NCBI GenBank assembly: GCA_014621425.1
Contig: JAANBB010000159.1
Coordinates: 1 to 64,000, forward strand
Reading direction: 5' to 3'
DNA: 64,000 nucleotides
From: Cylindrodendrum hubeiense
Taxonomy: Eukaryota; Ascomycota; Sordariomycetes; Hypocreales; Nectriaceae
Positions within the stretch are counted from its first letter, which is position 1. Each line of letters opens with the position of its first letter. Of this stretch, positions 37,866 through 50,050 are shown piece after piece. A program made the position numbers and the translations under genes. The notes beneath the pieces are model-generated. The model had not been told where the DNA came from. It did not search any database and was given only the letters and a program-made list of their open reading frames with translations.

Positions 37866-38581
37866 TTACAGCTGGGCCAGGACGCCCAGGGCACCGGAGG
37901 TCTCGATGCTCTGGGGGTCCTCGTCCACGGAGGCGTAGGTGACCTTGCCGTGGTCGATGATCAGGGCGAAGCGGCCAGTTCGCTCCGCGAAGTTCCAGCC
38001 GATGCTGCGGGAGAACTTGGCATCCTTGTCGGACATGAAGAGCTGTGTTTTTGGGTTAGTCCAGTTCCAATTGCCCCGTTTCATGAAGCGGGGGGGTAGA
38101 TAAGGTAGTAGGGGCACTCACGATGGAGTCGTCGGTGACACCGTTGGCCTTGGCCCAGCCGGACATGACGAAAGCGTCGTTGAAGGCAACGACGATGACC
38201 AGGTCAACACCCTTGGCCTTGAGCTTGTCGATGTGCTCAGTGTAGGAGGGGATGTGAGAGCCGGAGCAGGTGGGGGTGAAAGCACCGGGGATGGAGACGA
38301 GGACAACCTTCTTGTCCTTGAACTCTGTTGGGAAGCAGGTCATGTCAGCAAGTGTTCGTTTGGTTCGAGACGCAGCTCGAGATGTAGCTCGAGACGCAAC
38401 TCGATACAAGTTGCCTCAAGGAGACTCGGATTGAGGGGATTCACGTACCCTGGCTGGCAGGGAAAGGCACGGGGGTGCCGCACTGAGAGAACTGGGTGAT
38501 CTCAGGGGTGGGGGGGATGTAGCTGAAGAAGACGCCCTCGGGGAAGGCGTCGCCAGCGTTGAGAGTACCAGTCAGAGTCAT
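37866..38581 (-). CDS. Prx5/Asp f 3-type peroxiredoxin
   Basis: Three exons (38581-38449, 38324-38122, 38042-37866) encode about 170 aa. The enzyme reduces hydroperoxides. Seen: an N-terminal FFSYIPPTPEITQFSQCGTPVPF segment, then VVLVSIPGAFTPTCSGSHIP, the PxxxTxxC peroxidatic site, VVAFNDAFVMSGWAKANG, and FSRSIGWNFAERTGRFALIID with the conserved Arg that activates the cysteine. A second Cys (in QCGTP) is a candidate resolving residue. The C-terminus (VLAQL) resembles, but does not clearly match, a peroxisomal SKL-type signal, so location is open. Length fits the AhpC/TSA PMP20 group. Confidence 0.93.
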
Positions 38582-40492
38582 CTTGAATGTGGTTTGTGGT
38601 TTGTAGTGGTGATTTGGGAGGATGATGTGGTATGGAGCTGTGATGTCGGTGACGAAGAGATACGATATGGTTGAGGTAGGTAGGCGGGAACGAGGGGCAG
38701 ATCAATGCGCGTTGCTGATTTCTTTATAATGGTCCCCGCCACAACCGCCCCTCCCTGGCACCTGCCCCCGTCGAGCCCCGTCGGAGAGCAATCGGAGACG
38801 GCGGAGAGAAGTCCATGGAACAATTGACCCATTGGCGCAAGAGGGGGACCCGATGAGGTCAGTCCAGGTCGCCAGGATAGTGGGGGGTGTTGGCCGGAGC
38901 GCGAAACGACTCGGCCCAAGTGGAACCGGGACGGATGTTTTTGCTCATGCTGGAGGGGGATGGAGGCGAGCGGGCACCTTGATAGGCGGCGCGGGCCACG
39001 GGCTGCGAGCTTCGGAGGGGCAATACGGCGAGGAAACAGGCACGTTGCAAAGGGGCAGGTGGCGCCGGATGGGGGTTAACGCTGACCAGCCTGGGCCAGG
39101 GATTGCGAATTCCCCGGTGGTGAAAGCGTGCACGTTGGAGGGCTGGGCTGCCTGTTTCGTGGGTGGAGAGCGCCGGCGGGCGGGTTGACACGGCGGGATG
39201 CCTGTGCAGCTTTGCACCTTGGCCACATGGGCCACATGGGACTCTCACGGCGGTCGGCGGTCGGTTGCCCACGGAGGAGGCTCGGGTGCAGTGGTCGGCG
39301 CCGAGAGGGGGAGGCGCCGTGCCATACCCGATCCAGGCGGTATTTGTCATCTTTGCAGCATCTGATTAGATTATCGACCACTGGCCGGCGTTGCGCACCG
39401 GACCGACACAGTTAGACGCGCCGAGAGTGAAATCAGGTGTTCACGGATGCCCAAGATCCGTCTGTTGTTGGGGTTGGGGTGCACGGCAAGTGGCGGAAAC
39501 ATGACTGTTCTTGCGCGGCATGGAATGGCATGGAATGGGATATCGGAGCTCCGATGGCACGGCGTACCGTATACCTCTCCCGCGCACCTTGGGGTCTGCT
39601 CTGGGCGGAATCCGCTATCTGTCGACCGTGCAATTCCATTGTCCATGGTACCGCCCAGGGATTGTCCGCCGACTACGGAACCCCGACCGAATTATCTAAG
39701 TGAGGCGAGGCATAGAGTTTCTTGGCAGGCACTGATTTAAAATCATCAATCAAGACGCATGTGAAGAGTCGAACCACTTCTTTCGTCGAAACCCGAGCCG
39801 AATCTAACAAGTCAATTCTTGTTATCAAGCAATTCACCATTGGGAAAAACACCGCATTGGCAGGTGCAGTCCGCGTCACGGCCGAGTAGCCAGCCATATC
39901 AGGGCCACGCAGTCATGAACAGCACGAAGTGGGGAACCCGGAGCGGGGGTTGATGGGGGGTTGATGGGTTGAACTGATAAGAGAGCACCGGGAGGCCAGA
40001 GATAAAACCCCGACGGTCCCCCGAAGTCGATGTCGTCGAGGGCCGGACATTTTCATTGTGTGCCTGCGGCCGGTTCCGAGCTTGTGTGGCTTGAATGTGT
40101 GCTCGACTGCACGACCGTGTCGTCGGGAGTTGCCAGCGGTACTTGGGTACTTGGGTGGCACTGACTGCGGCAGTAACCCACCGCTGGCAGCCGGCATTTG
40201 CTGTGAGGATCGCGACAGGGGGGGATCTCCCACACATCTCCCTTTTTGGGATTATTGCGCTGCCAGGAGCAGGGAACGAGGTGCTTGGTTGCGATTGGGC
40301 GAGACAGATCCGTCCCTGACCCATCCCCGATCCGTCCCTAAACGCCGAGAAATATGTCCAAGAGGTGACGATGTTGCTTTTTAGCAGCGTCACTAGCAGA
40401 ACTTGTGCTTTGAGCTCGCCCAGTAGCTCCCCGCCTCCCCAGGAAGGTCAAAGAACATGTCTGTGTGTTTCGTCGTACCTCGGCAAGCATGA

Positions 40493-40530
40493 CATCAAGT
40501 GAGAACATCAAGTGAGATCATCAAGTGAGA
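40493..40530. repeat. 13-bp tandem repeat, three copies
   Basis: CATCAAGTGAGA occurs three times with one spacer base between copies, giving a 13-base period. Confidence 0.85.
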
Positions 40531-40921
40531 CCTGCGCTTGGATCCGAGGGTGCAGCTGCCTCCGGAACCAGAAACGTGTGAACCGGTTCAACGTTGCGTC
40601 TACCTAAAAATATCTTACCTTGGCAGGTCGAAATTGCACATGGCATTCCACAATTTACATTGCATTTGGACCTAAACACCATTCTCAACGCCAAGAACTA
40701 TGTAATCACGGTGTAGCACGAATTGCACCTAGTGTCTGATGCACAAAAGCAACTCTTCCTCATCGCTACAGGGTAGATGCCGGGCACAAGGAAAGCTCAG
40801 CGCACTAATAGGGCTCGGTGAGCAATCAGCAAAGCGGCCCCATTCTTAGATCTTCCCCCGGCCCGCTACAAGCCAGGAACGGTGCTTTTCTCGCAAGCTG
40901 CTAAAATGGTTCAGCTCGTCT

Positions 40922-40956
40922 ATCTCCCATCTCCCATCTCCCATCTACCATCTCCC
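40922..40956. repeat. 7-bp microsatellite ATCTCCC
   Basis: About five copies of ATCTCCC occur in a row, one of them mutated, in noncoding DNA. Confidence 0.8.
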
Positions 40957-43325
40957 TAGACCCCCTTCACACTACACCCTCCTGCTACCCTCCAAGACCA
41001 GGGTGCAACCATCACCAACAACGCGTCGTGCATCCACTGCCCTAAAAGCAAATTGCATTCCGAGACATTTGTCACTTAGCGGCTTTGTCACATCTTGTGT
41101 GGTGTGGGGAGACCTGGACACGATGGGGGGTGACGATGGGGGGCATGTAGGTCTGGATGCAGGCCTCCAAATGAGATGGTGGGCGTCGATCGGTAAAAAC
41201 CCTGGTTCAGCTGATTGGACCATCGTCGCTAAGCTAATCGGGGCTATTGGCAGGCCGGCACTTTTAAGTTGACATCGGCGGCGCTGTGACTGCTGTCGTC
41301 TTTGCTGCGTTGGGGTTGGCGTTAGCCGTCCTGTCAATATGTCAAGGTACTTGTCCCGTGTCCAGGGGCATTTATTGAGAGACATCTACCGGTCCTAATC
41401 AGTCATGTACCCGCATGGACATGCTGGACTCAAGTGAATAGCCATGTTCTGTCCTCGTCGAGAGTGATCGGCGTCTCCAACCGTCCCACGAGGCAGAGAC
41501 ACCACGCTGGTAACCGCTATGGGCATGCTCGTGGACCTACGGAGGCGTTACACGTTTGAACTCTGTCGATCCCGACGATCCCCCAGGCCCGGCTCCGTGG
41601 CAAGCAACCCGGATCGACGTGGCCTGTAGATTCATGTCCAACGTCGCGAGCACTACTAGAGATGGTACCCAACAGGGAGCAAGGATACAGAGCAGGGGGC
41701 CTCGTATTCCTGCTGTTGTTCAACGACGCCCGGCCTTGCCTGGAAGCAACCACTAGGACCTAGTACCGGATCTCACAATTCCGTAATGCGTCCCGACTTT
41801 GGGGTAGAGCTCGATGCGCACCAGGCACAGGGCAATTGGGCAAGCCCGTCACCATCATGCCGGACATGCATTGCTAGCACACGCACCGCACTACGTACGC
41901 ACACCCACTGGACGACAGACTTGTCAGTCCAACCCACGGTGATGTCGTAACTAGCAGGGATCCGACATCCATTGTCTTCAGACACTGACACCTTGTTTGA
42001 CCAGACTCGAAGCCTCGGCGGTTGGGAGCATGGGAACTCGAGACACCAGGCCTTGACAAAACGAGAACGCCTTGCCGGGTCCAGTGACGGCTTCGCACCG
42101 CTCATGGCATCTGGGGAGCCGTCTCTCGGTCTGAAGTCAAGCTCCACCGACGGCAATGGCTGCGTCTGCGTCTCCACCGTGCCGCCAGGGAGAGAGTTTG
42201 GGTAACAAGGTGAGGGTCAGCTGAAAAGCCATCATTTCTTTTTCCTCTGTGGGATCGTAACTGGGCTGAACTGGGCTGGACTGGTCTGGGCTGGCCTGCC
42301 AATTTGCGTCGTTAAGTGGTTGCACACAGCCACCCCAGCGACAGACTTCGCGCCGCCCACTATCCGCCCTTCTGTCGCCCGCCCGCTGGTTGCCCGCTAC
42401 TGTGACCAGTCACCGGATGGCATCCAGGCGGCCACTAAGATCTAAGCGAAAGAAAAACCCGGTGGCCACTTTTCTGACCCTGGGCGACGCGATCGACCGG
42501 ATTTGCGCCTGCCCCAGACCGGCATATGGGACGCCCATTCGACATGGAGGGTAGGGCTAACGATCGGGCGGGAGGAGTTTTTGCTCGAACCAAGCTCCTT
42601 GATTGCCTGCCTGGTCCAGTTTGCTTTTGAGCCCCTGTCACCGTGCATAACGAGACGAGCCAAGCATTGGGGAGCCAAGTATCGAGGTTGGCTGGCAGAT
42701 GACGAACTACATGTCTCATAGGACACATGCCTGGGCCGGTATGGAGCGGCACAGCTCTGGGTACGCCCCTCTGGTCTACGGCCTCTTGGCGATGTTGATG
42801 GGGCTTCGATGGGGCTGGTGATTGTGCCACGACTCCCTTCCCGCGTTCCTTAGGAAACTCTGGCGGCCTTCGCCGCTGCCATGGCCTCTGGTGACGACGC
42901 TACTCACCACTAAGGTTCCCTACTAAGACAGTCGATGAGCAGCATGGGTTTGCTATGATCCACCCTCCCTAAGGGTTTTCCCCTTGCATCCGGGGCCGCC
43001 TGAGCCTAGTGGCAGCTACCGCCTGCCATTGTACAGTGATATCCGCAGATCGAGGGTGGCACCGAGGAGGTATGGGACCTCTGGTCTGCTCACGCCCCTG
43101 CTTGCGTTGTGTACTACGTAGCGTGCCACAACCGGCCCCGGTAGCCCTGACTTTTCCTGTTCTTTGTCCAACCATTTACTTAAACCCATCCTGTTTCCCG
43201 TCTTCTTGACCGAACTTTGGTCCGTGAACTTTGCCTGATAATACATTTTTGCCTAAGTTTCATCCTTGGCACATCAAAGTCTATCATTTCTTGTCACTCT
43301 CTTGTTTCGCTTTCACATTTTCAAC

Positions 43326-44790
43326 ATGGGCCTCATGCCTCTCACCTACACCCGTCCCAAGCACGTGGACCGGGATTCTTGGAACAGCTCCGCCAGCGGA
43401 GACTCCTCCTTCTCTGACAACGAGAAGAGCGATGGATCCGTCAAGTCTGGCGTGTCCGGTCACTCGGCTGGTATCCCTGATTCGCTGGCCTTTGACAAGA
43501 TCATCAACGGCGGCACCTGTCCTGTGAGTTTCCACTCTCGGCCAATCATCCATTCATCACCGTACTAACTGTGTTACTAGCCCATGACTGTCCGTGACTT
43601 CATGACCTACCTCATCTATGTGGAGCACGCCGCCGAGAACTTGCAGTTTTACCTTTGGTACAAGGACTACGAGAAGCGCTTCAACGAGGCCGACACTGCC
43701 GACGTTAAGCTGGCCCCCGAGTGGACTCAGGCTATGCAAGACGAAGCCGTTGCCAAGATTCGAAAGGAGAACGTTGACAACGTTCGGAAGGAGCCGAAGG
43801 GAACCGAAATCTTCAAGGGCACGGATTTCGAGAAGCAGGGCAACGACAAGGTTATCGATGGCGCCAACCCATTCCACACGCCTCCTCAGAGCAGCCGAGG
43901 TGAAGCCGCTTCCGAGTACACGGCGTCCAACGCTCCCGTTTCGACCAACGCCTCGAGCTACCAGACTCAGGCCTCGGAGGCCTTCCAGGCCGCCGGCGTT
44001 CGCCAGCCATGTAAGTCTCAGACATCAACCGGTCCTATCGCCCACAAGACAGTTGCTAATTAGCCTGACAGTCACCATCCAGCCATTCCGTGAGGAGATT
44101 AACCGGGTTATTGTGAACTACATCATGGATGACGCCCCACGACAGCTGAACCTGTCGGCGCCTGAGCAGAAGGCTGCCATGCTGGCTTTGTCTCACACTA
44201 CCCACCCCACTGCATTCCGAGGCATCTTCAAGACGATCGACTCCAGCTTGCGCCGCCAGGCCCATCCCAACTTTGTCCGATGGTCCATCTGCAACGGCAA
44301 CCCTGCGCGTGTCTTCTTCGCCCGCGCTCTGGGTGTCGGTCTGATCATCATCGGCCTGGTCCTGGGCATAATCCTCACCCTTAGCAAGGCCGGACGAGGC
44401 TACCGTGCCCTGTCGGCCATTGCCCTCGTCCTGGGTATCAGCACACTCGTCGCTGCCTACAAGGGCATGTGCGTTGTGCTGCACGGAATGCACCACCGCC
44501 ACATCCGGCCGTGGGAGCTGTTTGTCGACAGCGAGCGAGCCGACTCTTTGGAAAAGCGCAGCTTCGAGTCGTTTTCGTCGTCCAACAGCTACGAGGATGA
44601 GCCGTGGGTTGTCAAGTATGAGAAGCGCAACGTTGTGCGCAAGGTCTTTGACCGCGAGGTTTGGATTCAAGAGCCCGCTCTGCGCCAGATCCAGGACACC
44701 ATCTTCATCCAGGCCATGCTGGCCTCGATTCTGTTTGGCGGCATCCTCACTGCCATCTTCGTTGCCATCCCTGGTGGCAACTACTTCTAA
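43326..44790 (+). CDS. RGS-domain membrane protein, Rax1-like
   Basis: Three exons (43326-43523, 43581-44010, 44072-44790) encode about 448 aa. An N-terminal Ser-rich segment leads to TVRDFMTYLIYVEHAAENLQFYLWYKDYEKRF, typical of the first helices of an RGS domain. The domain is interrupted by an acidic, Ser-rich insert of about 100 residues and resumes at QPFREEINRVIVNYIMDDAPRQLNLS, continuing through THPTAFRGIF to the RGS end. Three hydrophobic helices follow at about 294-315, 322-345 and 420-444. RGS proteins speed GTP hydrolysis by G-alpha. An RGS core with C-terminal membrane helices recalls yeast Rax1, a bud-site protein. Whether it acts on G-alpha or in polarity is unknown. Confidence 0.88.
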
Positions 44791-45904
44791 ATCAGAAGAG
44801 ATTTGATGCCGATTAATGGCATTCCAACACCAAAAAAAGCCTTTCGGGTACTTTCTCTTCTGGTGGCTTCCACTCTTTATTCATTTCCTTTATCTTGTTT
44901 GTTGGTTCGTCGAATATTCTAATACCCTATTTTGGCGGTGGGCTGGGCAATGTTGGGGATGGAGTTCTTTTGGTTGGAGAGATGCCAGGGGGGGGGGGGT
45001 TTCTGGCGGTCTGGGGGTCTATGCTTGGGGCGTCTTGGAGGATATTTGAGCTGTGAAGCGCAACAGAGACTGAAGGATGGTCTCGAGTCACGTGCGATTT
45101 CCTTATGAGACTGAATGTGCCAATTTGTACGAATATGGTAGTTGGGTAGTATTTAATGACCTACTTGGGATACCAGAGAAACCAGAGAAAGCACTTGGTC
45201 GCGTGTTCGTTTTGACTAGCTTGGCGGCGTGCTGGTTCGTTGCGTGCCCAATGCATTTGCGCATTTGGTGAGGAGGTTCCGTTTTGGTCAATGCGCAACT
45301 CAACCCCACCATTACATCCGGGTCATCGGTACCGGTAGTTCTCAGCGGCCGAGTAATGACGATGTGCGCTGTAGTGCTCTGTACCATGTAGTGTGCCTGG
45401 GACGTCTCTAGATTGGTCATGCTCGTCGACGATCTATCTTTCGGGTGAACCGGAGAATCGGAGGCTTTCGTCACTAGGCCGAGTCCCAGCATCCCCAACC
45501 ATGGTACAAGTGAAATTGGCCGACCCCCTCGGAGCCTCGGCCCACCGGCTTTCAACGAGGTCGAAGAGGGACAAGGTGGGAACTGATCTTATCGATAAAG
45601 CCGAACCATTGTGACTCCATTGAGCAGGTGTCTGCCCCTCCACAAGCCGGCTGCTCAATTGCTCTCTCGGAATATTAACGTCTTCTCTCCCCCCCTTTTG
45701 TCTATTCTCCGCATAATCGTCTCTTAATCACTCCTTCTCACGGCCTTTTTCTCTTTGCTTTGGTTCTCAGCTTGCTGTCGCAGCCCGGCCCTAAGCGTCA
45801 TCGTTCCGCCCAGCTCGTCCTCGACCGCCTTCCCGCCGTCTCTGGCCATCCTCAACATTATCTCTACCTCTACCTCTACCGCTATCGCTACCGCAACCAG
45901 AGCC
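44791..45904. other. Intergenic region and PanK promoter
   Basis: No gene is seen. A run of 12 G lies at 44988-44999, and a CACGTG box within TCACGTG at 45088-45094. The last 200 bases are CT-rich leader before the PanK start. The PanK frame is open upstream to an ATG at 45755, so a longer protein is possible. Confidence 0.5.
44988..44999. repeat. Homopolymer run of 12 G
   Basis: A poly-G tract in the 3' flank of the RGS gene. Its exact length may be unreliable in the assembly. Confidence 0.7.
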
Positions 45905-47546
45905 ATGACGCCCGCATCCGAACACGAAGACGCCGTGCCACCGGCGACGGCCGTTGCGCAAGACCCACTGCCGCAGGCGCAAACACACGGTGCGCCGACA
46001 CCAGCAACACCGCCAGCGCAGCAGTCACCGCTGAAGCGACGCCTCCGCGCAATGACGTCGACCGAGGAGATCGACAGCACCATCAACCGCCCCGGCAGCG
46101 TCAAGATCAATGTCCAGGGCGCCTTCATCGTCGACCCGGACACGGCCACGCCGGCATCGGGGGGCAGCGGAGCTGCGAATGGGCGGGTCAGTCCGTCGCA
46201 TCCAGAGACGAGCGATATTCGGCTGCCGAACCACACGGCCGTCGTGAGCCATATTGCGATTGATGTATGTACTTGCGACTGCCGACGGTGGCGTGAGGTC
46301 TGGTGCTGGAGAGCGGGGAGATGGGCTGTGGAACCAATCCCCGCGATCGCACCAAAGGCCGACGGCGAGACACATGGACCAAATTGGCTAACGAGCGCAA
46401 TTGCGCGCAAAACAGATTGGCGGCTCGCTGGCAAAGGTCGTCTACTTCTCGCGCGAGGTCGACTCGACCGACCCGGGCGGCCGGCTCAACTTCCAGAACT
46501 TCGAGACGGACCGAATCGACGACTGTGTAGAGTTCATGCGCCACCTGCGCGACAACCAACTGACGCTCAACGGCTCGCAGCCTGGCGAGCTGTGCGTCAT
46601 GGCCACCGGCGGCGGCGCCTACAAGTTCTACGACAAGATCATCGAGGCGCTGGGCGTCGATGTGCTGAGGGAGGATGAAATGGAGTGCCTAATTATTGGT
46701 AACCGTCGTCGGTCTGCGTCGTCCTGATGAAAGCTAACAAGGAACCTCCTAGGCCTCGACTTCTTTATCACCGAGATTCCCCGCGAAGTCTTCACTTACT
46801 CCGAGGCGGACCCGATGCAATTCGTTGTACCACGCGACAACATCTACCCCTACCTTCTCGTCAATATCGGCTCTGGCGTGTCGTTCCTGAAGGTCACTGG
46901 CCCACGCTCCTACCAGCGAGTTGGCGGTACGTCGCTGGGTGGCGGCACCCTATGGGGCCTCTTGTCTATAATGACTGGCGCGCGCACCTTTGATGAGATG
47001 CTCGACCTGGCAGGCCATGGAGACAACGCCAAGGTCGACATGCTGGTTGGCGACATTTACGGCACCGACTACGGCAAGATCGGCCTCAAGAGTACCACCA
47101 TCGCCTCTTCGTTCGGCAAGGTCTTTCGCATGAAGCGTGAGGCCGAGTCTGCGGCTGAGGATTCCCCCGTACCTAACGACTCTGAGTCGTCCTTCTCCGG
47201 CGCCGACATCTCTCGCTCCCTCCTCTACGCCATCTCCAACAATATCGGCCAGATCGCCTATTTGCAGTCACAAATTCACAATCTGTCCAACATCTACTTT
47301 GGCGGCTCCTTCATCCGCGGTCACCGCCAAACCATTAACACCCTAAGCTACGCCATCAAGTTCTGGAGTCAGGGCGAGAAGCAGGCCTATTTCCTGCGAC
47401 ACGAAGGCTACCTGGGGTCCGTGGGCGCATTCCTCAAGAGGCAGCCCCGGAACTGGGGGCGCAGGGGAAGCCTGGAGGGCATGGAGGAGATGGCCGAGGC
47501 GAGGAGGAATCAACGTGAGGCCGAGGCCGCTGCGAGTACCACATAG
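45905..47546 (+). CDS. CAB1: Pantothenate kinase (eukaryotic type II)
   Basis: Three exons (45905-46264, 46416-46698, 46753-47546) encode about 478 aa. The enzyme phosphorylates pantothenate, the first and controlling step of CoA synthesis. After a disordered N-terminus of about 110 residues comes AIDIGGSLAKVVYFSRE, the ATP-binding motif of the ASKHA fold, then VMATGGGAYKFYD, EADPMQFVVPRDNIYPYLLVNIGSGVSF, RVGGTSLGGGTLWGL (substrate and ATP binding) and NNIGQIAYLQSQ...IYFGGSFIRGH near the C-terminus. These match fungal Cab1/PanK closely. The start at 45905 is conventional, but the frame continues upstream. Introns are 151 and 54 bases. Confidence 0.95.
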
Positions 47547-48502
47547 GACATGAGGGAGTGGAGGTGAAAAGACCTGAAGTGGGACGGAAGAGGGGTGGTG
47601 ATGGTCCACGAGGGCGGAGACCCTCGGAGGAAGACGAAAAAAACCTCACATCAAAAGCGCCATCGGCCGAGCCTACTGCTCGGAGAAGAGAGGATAACTG
47701 GGAAACACAACATACCCATGTGGGCTCAGCCGCGGCGCACTCCATTGGCGTATAATTGATTTGGTCAGGCAAGCAAGGTCTTTTGGTTGAATCACAGCAT
47801 GGCACAGCATAGCACAGCATATGAAGAGCAGGGAGAAAGGGGAGAAGAACCAATGGACTTGATAGGTTCTGGATCTACGGAATTAATGTGTGACATACTT
47901 CACAGCCAGGTATCGGCAAGCTGTACGACAAAAAGAGAATTCCCCTTCTGCAAATAGATTTGAGGCGGTGACTTATGCAATGTCCTCGTCCTACCCTGTA
48001 CCTGCATCTTGCCTCATCTTGCGACGTTGTGGTTTACCTGTACGACGCAAACATGACAGGGTTTGTATGAGAGTGTTGCTAAGAGGAACTGGCTAGTAAA
48101 GGGTTTCTTCAGTTTGAAAACTCCCTCGCCTTTCTGAATACTGCTCTTTGAGGAGCCGTCAACCGGAGAGTTAAGTCTCCGTCGACTTTACTTGATAGGA
48201 CTTCCTTCATTATTCTCCGACGACTCAAAGCTACGTGTTACTAGTAGCGCACAGCAATCAAACTACTCGGTACCGTATACTGTACCAGTAGATCCTGCAA
48301 CAAACACAAGCAGATTGCTGCGCATCATTCAACGGTTGCCTTCAGCCCCTCCTTTGCAGTCGTTTGTCCTCAACCTTTGAGTCGGTCGCTGCAAACCTTG
48401 CCCTGAACGATAGGATATAAAAGGACGGTTTCGAGTGGAGGAGAAGCAATGTTTCTGCACGCTTTCCTCCCTAAAAGAAAGAAGAAATCACAATCAGCAA
48501 CC
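47547..48502. other. Intergenic region with the promoter of the Cys-rich gene
   Basis: 3' flank of PanK followed by AT-rich DNA, ending in a strong TATA box. No gene is seen. Confidence 0.5.
48416..48423 (+). promoter_or_regulatory. TATA box
   Basis: TATAAAAG lies 87 bases before the ATG at 48503. This is a canonical TATA element, which supports a real promoter for the downstream Cys-rich gene and an ATG at 48503 instead of 48449, since the latter would leave almost no leader. Confidence 0.6.
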
Positions 48503-49383
48503 ATGGCCAACCGTGTAGCAGAAGTGAACGCCTGCGGTACCTGCTGCGACGACCTACCAGTGCCACGAAGACGACATCATGGAGTTGCCCATGCCCCCAT
48601 CGCTCATTTATCAGCCCATGATTCGTCGAGAACGGTGCCTCGCGGTTGTGGGGATTGTGAATGGCGTGGCATACAAAATTGTCGGGAAGAGTGGGACGCG
48701 AGAAACGAGTGTCACGACTGTGGGCGTTGCGCAATGGTCCGAAATGAAACTACACAGGTATGCCATGATTGTCTCGGGGCTTCTTGGCATGTTGTTAATG
48801 TGTTGCATAGGACCTCTGCGGCACCAGCTGCGATTGTCAGGGGCGTCGGAGAGGTCCTGATGGTGGACCAAGCAACTGCCACAACGACCCAGTATACGAC
48901 CGTGGCACACCGGACAGGCGATATGAATCACCTCAATCGGAAGTTAGATGTCCTAGACTCGAAGATTCTCCCTGCTGTTCAGAACTTCCCTTCTACTACT
49001 CGAATGACACTATCTACCACCCGGTAGACGTTGGCTGCTGCTCGGAAAATGTTACGTATTACTCAGAAGATATTGTCTACCACTCAGCAGATGAGTTCCG
49101 CTGCCTTGCTACCGCACGGAACACTTTCGGTGACGGGCCACGTCCCATTAGGGACTCGCTGCCGGACCTGGAGTGTTGTCGGAGGAGAAGGGCGTACCAT
49201 GGAGAGCACGAGCACGAGTACTGGAGCACTATGAACGAGTTGGACTGTGGCCAGAGAGACGAGAGACATTGCGTGGGCAATTGTGCGAGACAATGGAGAC
49301 ACGAGATCCAGAGGAGAGGTTCGAGGCGTGAGGTCAGGGAACAGGAACGGCCTGGGGCTCGAAGGGTCAGGTTTAGTACATAA
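48503..49383 (+). CDS. Cys-rich protein of unknown function, one intron
   Basis: Two exons (48503-48757 and 48811-49383) encode about 275 aa. The 53-base intron has GTATGC, a GTTAAT branch-like site and GCATAG. Splicing joins an 85-codon exon to a 190-codon open frame with no early ATG of its own. Exon 1 has CGTCC, CGDC, CHDC and CGRC; exon 2 begins DLCGTSCDC, so CxxC-type pairs continue across the junction as in a metal-binding module. Next is an imperfect internal repeat (CCSELPFYYSNDTIYH and CCSENVTYYSEDIVYH), then an Arg/Glu-rich tail. No signal peptide is visible. The early CxxC pattern loosely recalls RING/IBR fingers, but I cannot assign a family. Confidence 0.6.
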
Positions 49384-49703
49384 GCTGAGCACATACGGGG
49401 GCGGATGGCAATATTGGTGGTTAGACAACAAACAACACAACAAAGAGTCTCCCTACGCTTGCTGAATGCGACGTGTGAATTAGAACGTCAATCAATAAGT
49501 CTGTTAGTGAGTTCCCGAGGGACCCCTTTCTCCGAGCGTCCGATTAAGCAATTGGCTTACAATCGATGAGACTAGTTAACCAAGAATGATAAAGTTCGAC
49601 GACCGTTAGAGGAGAGCACAAAGGCAAAAAGGAAAGTAAGAAAGAGTTCTTTCTTACACACAATAACCCAGGGGGCAAAAGTGTGACAAAAGCCAAAAAG
49701 GAA

Positions 49704-49794
49704 GGGTCTGGCCGGGGATTGAACCCGGGACCTCTCGCAAGCTATGCTATAGGGTGTACCCTAAGCGAGAATCATACCGCTAGACCACCAGACC
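49704..49794 (-). tRNA. tRNA-Pro (AGG) with a 19-nt intron
   Basis: On the minus strand the sequence folds as a tRNA. The acceptor stem GGTCTGG pairs with CCAGACC over seven bases. The D-arm contains GTCTAGCGGTATGAT. The anticodon stem CTCGC/GCGAG encloses TTAGGG...T with anticodon AGG. The T-arm is CCGGG TTCAATC CCCGG. A 19-base intron (TACACCCTATAGCATAGCT) sits one base after the anticodon, the canonical site. The A and B boxes are intact, and T runs just downstream (about 49690-49700, read on minus) provide a Pol III terminator. It decodes CCU and, with inosine at position 34, CCC and CCA. Confidence 0.95.
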
Positions 49795-49993
49795 GGTGAA
49801 TGGATCAGAAGATCCGCTCTGTGATTGTTGAGAGGTGGTGCGATATTGTAGCTTATGGAGGGTGCGTTGAGTCATTTTCGCTCGCTTTTCGCTTTCTATT
49901 TTTGTGTGGCTGTGGGACTTGGGGTTTTTTTGGTGGTCGGTGTTTCAGTGGGGCGGATGGCGGCGCTGGGAGGGGCCGTTCAAGCCTTAGGTT

Positions 49994-50050
49994 GGCGGGC
50001 AAGCGGGCGGCAGGCGGGCAAGCGGGCGGCAGGCGGGCAGGCGGGAAAGC
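49994..50050. repeat. 19-bp GC-rich minisatellite, about three copies
   Basis: The unit GGCGGGCAAGCGGGCGGCA occurs twice exactly, with a third partly changed copy, just upstream of tRNA-Pro. Confidence 0.9.

Larger units (their letters stand above)
38582..43325. other. Gene-poor region of about 4.7 kb
   Basis: No gene family or coherent exon chain was found. Open frames (for example 41773-42177 and 42435-42830 on minus, each about 130 codons) carry no domain and overlap other open frames. The left end is the peroxiredoxin promoter and the right end the RGS gene promoter. Short repeats at 40493-40530 and 40922-40956 are listed separately. Confidence 0.45.

Noticed and set aside
41773..42177. 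134-codon open frame on minus
   Set aside because: No family, no splice partners and overlapping open frames; listed only as gene-poor DNA.
46265..46415. Reading through the first PanK intron as coding
   Set aside because: The frame is open, but it would separate HIAID from IGGSLAK and destroy the ATP-binding motif.
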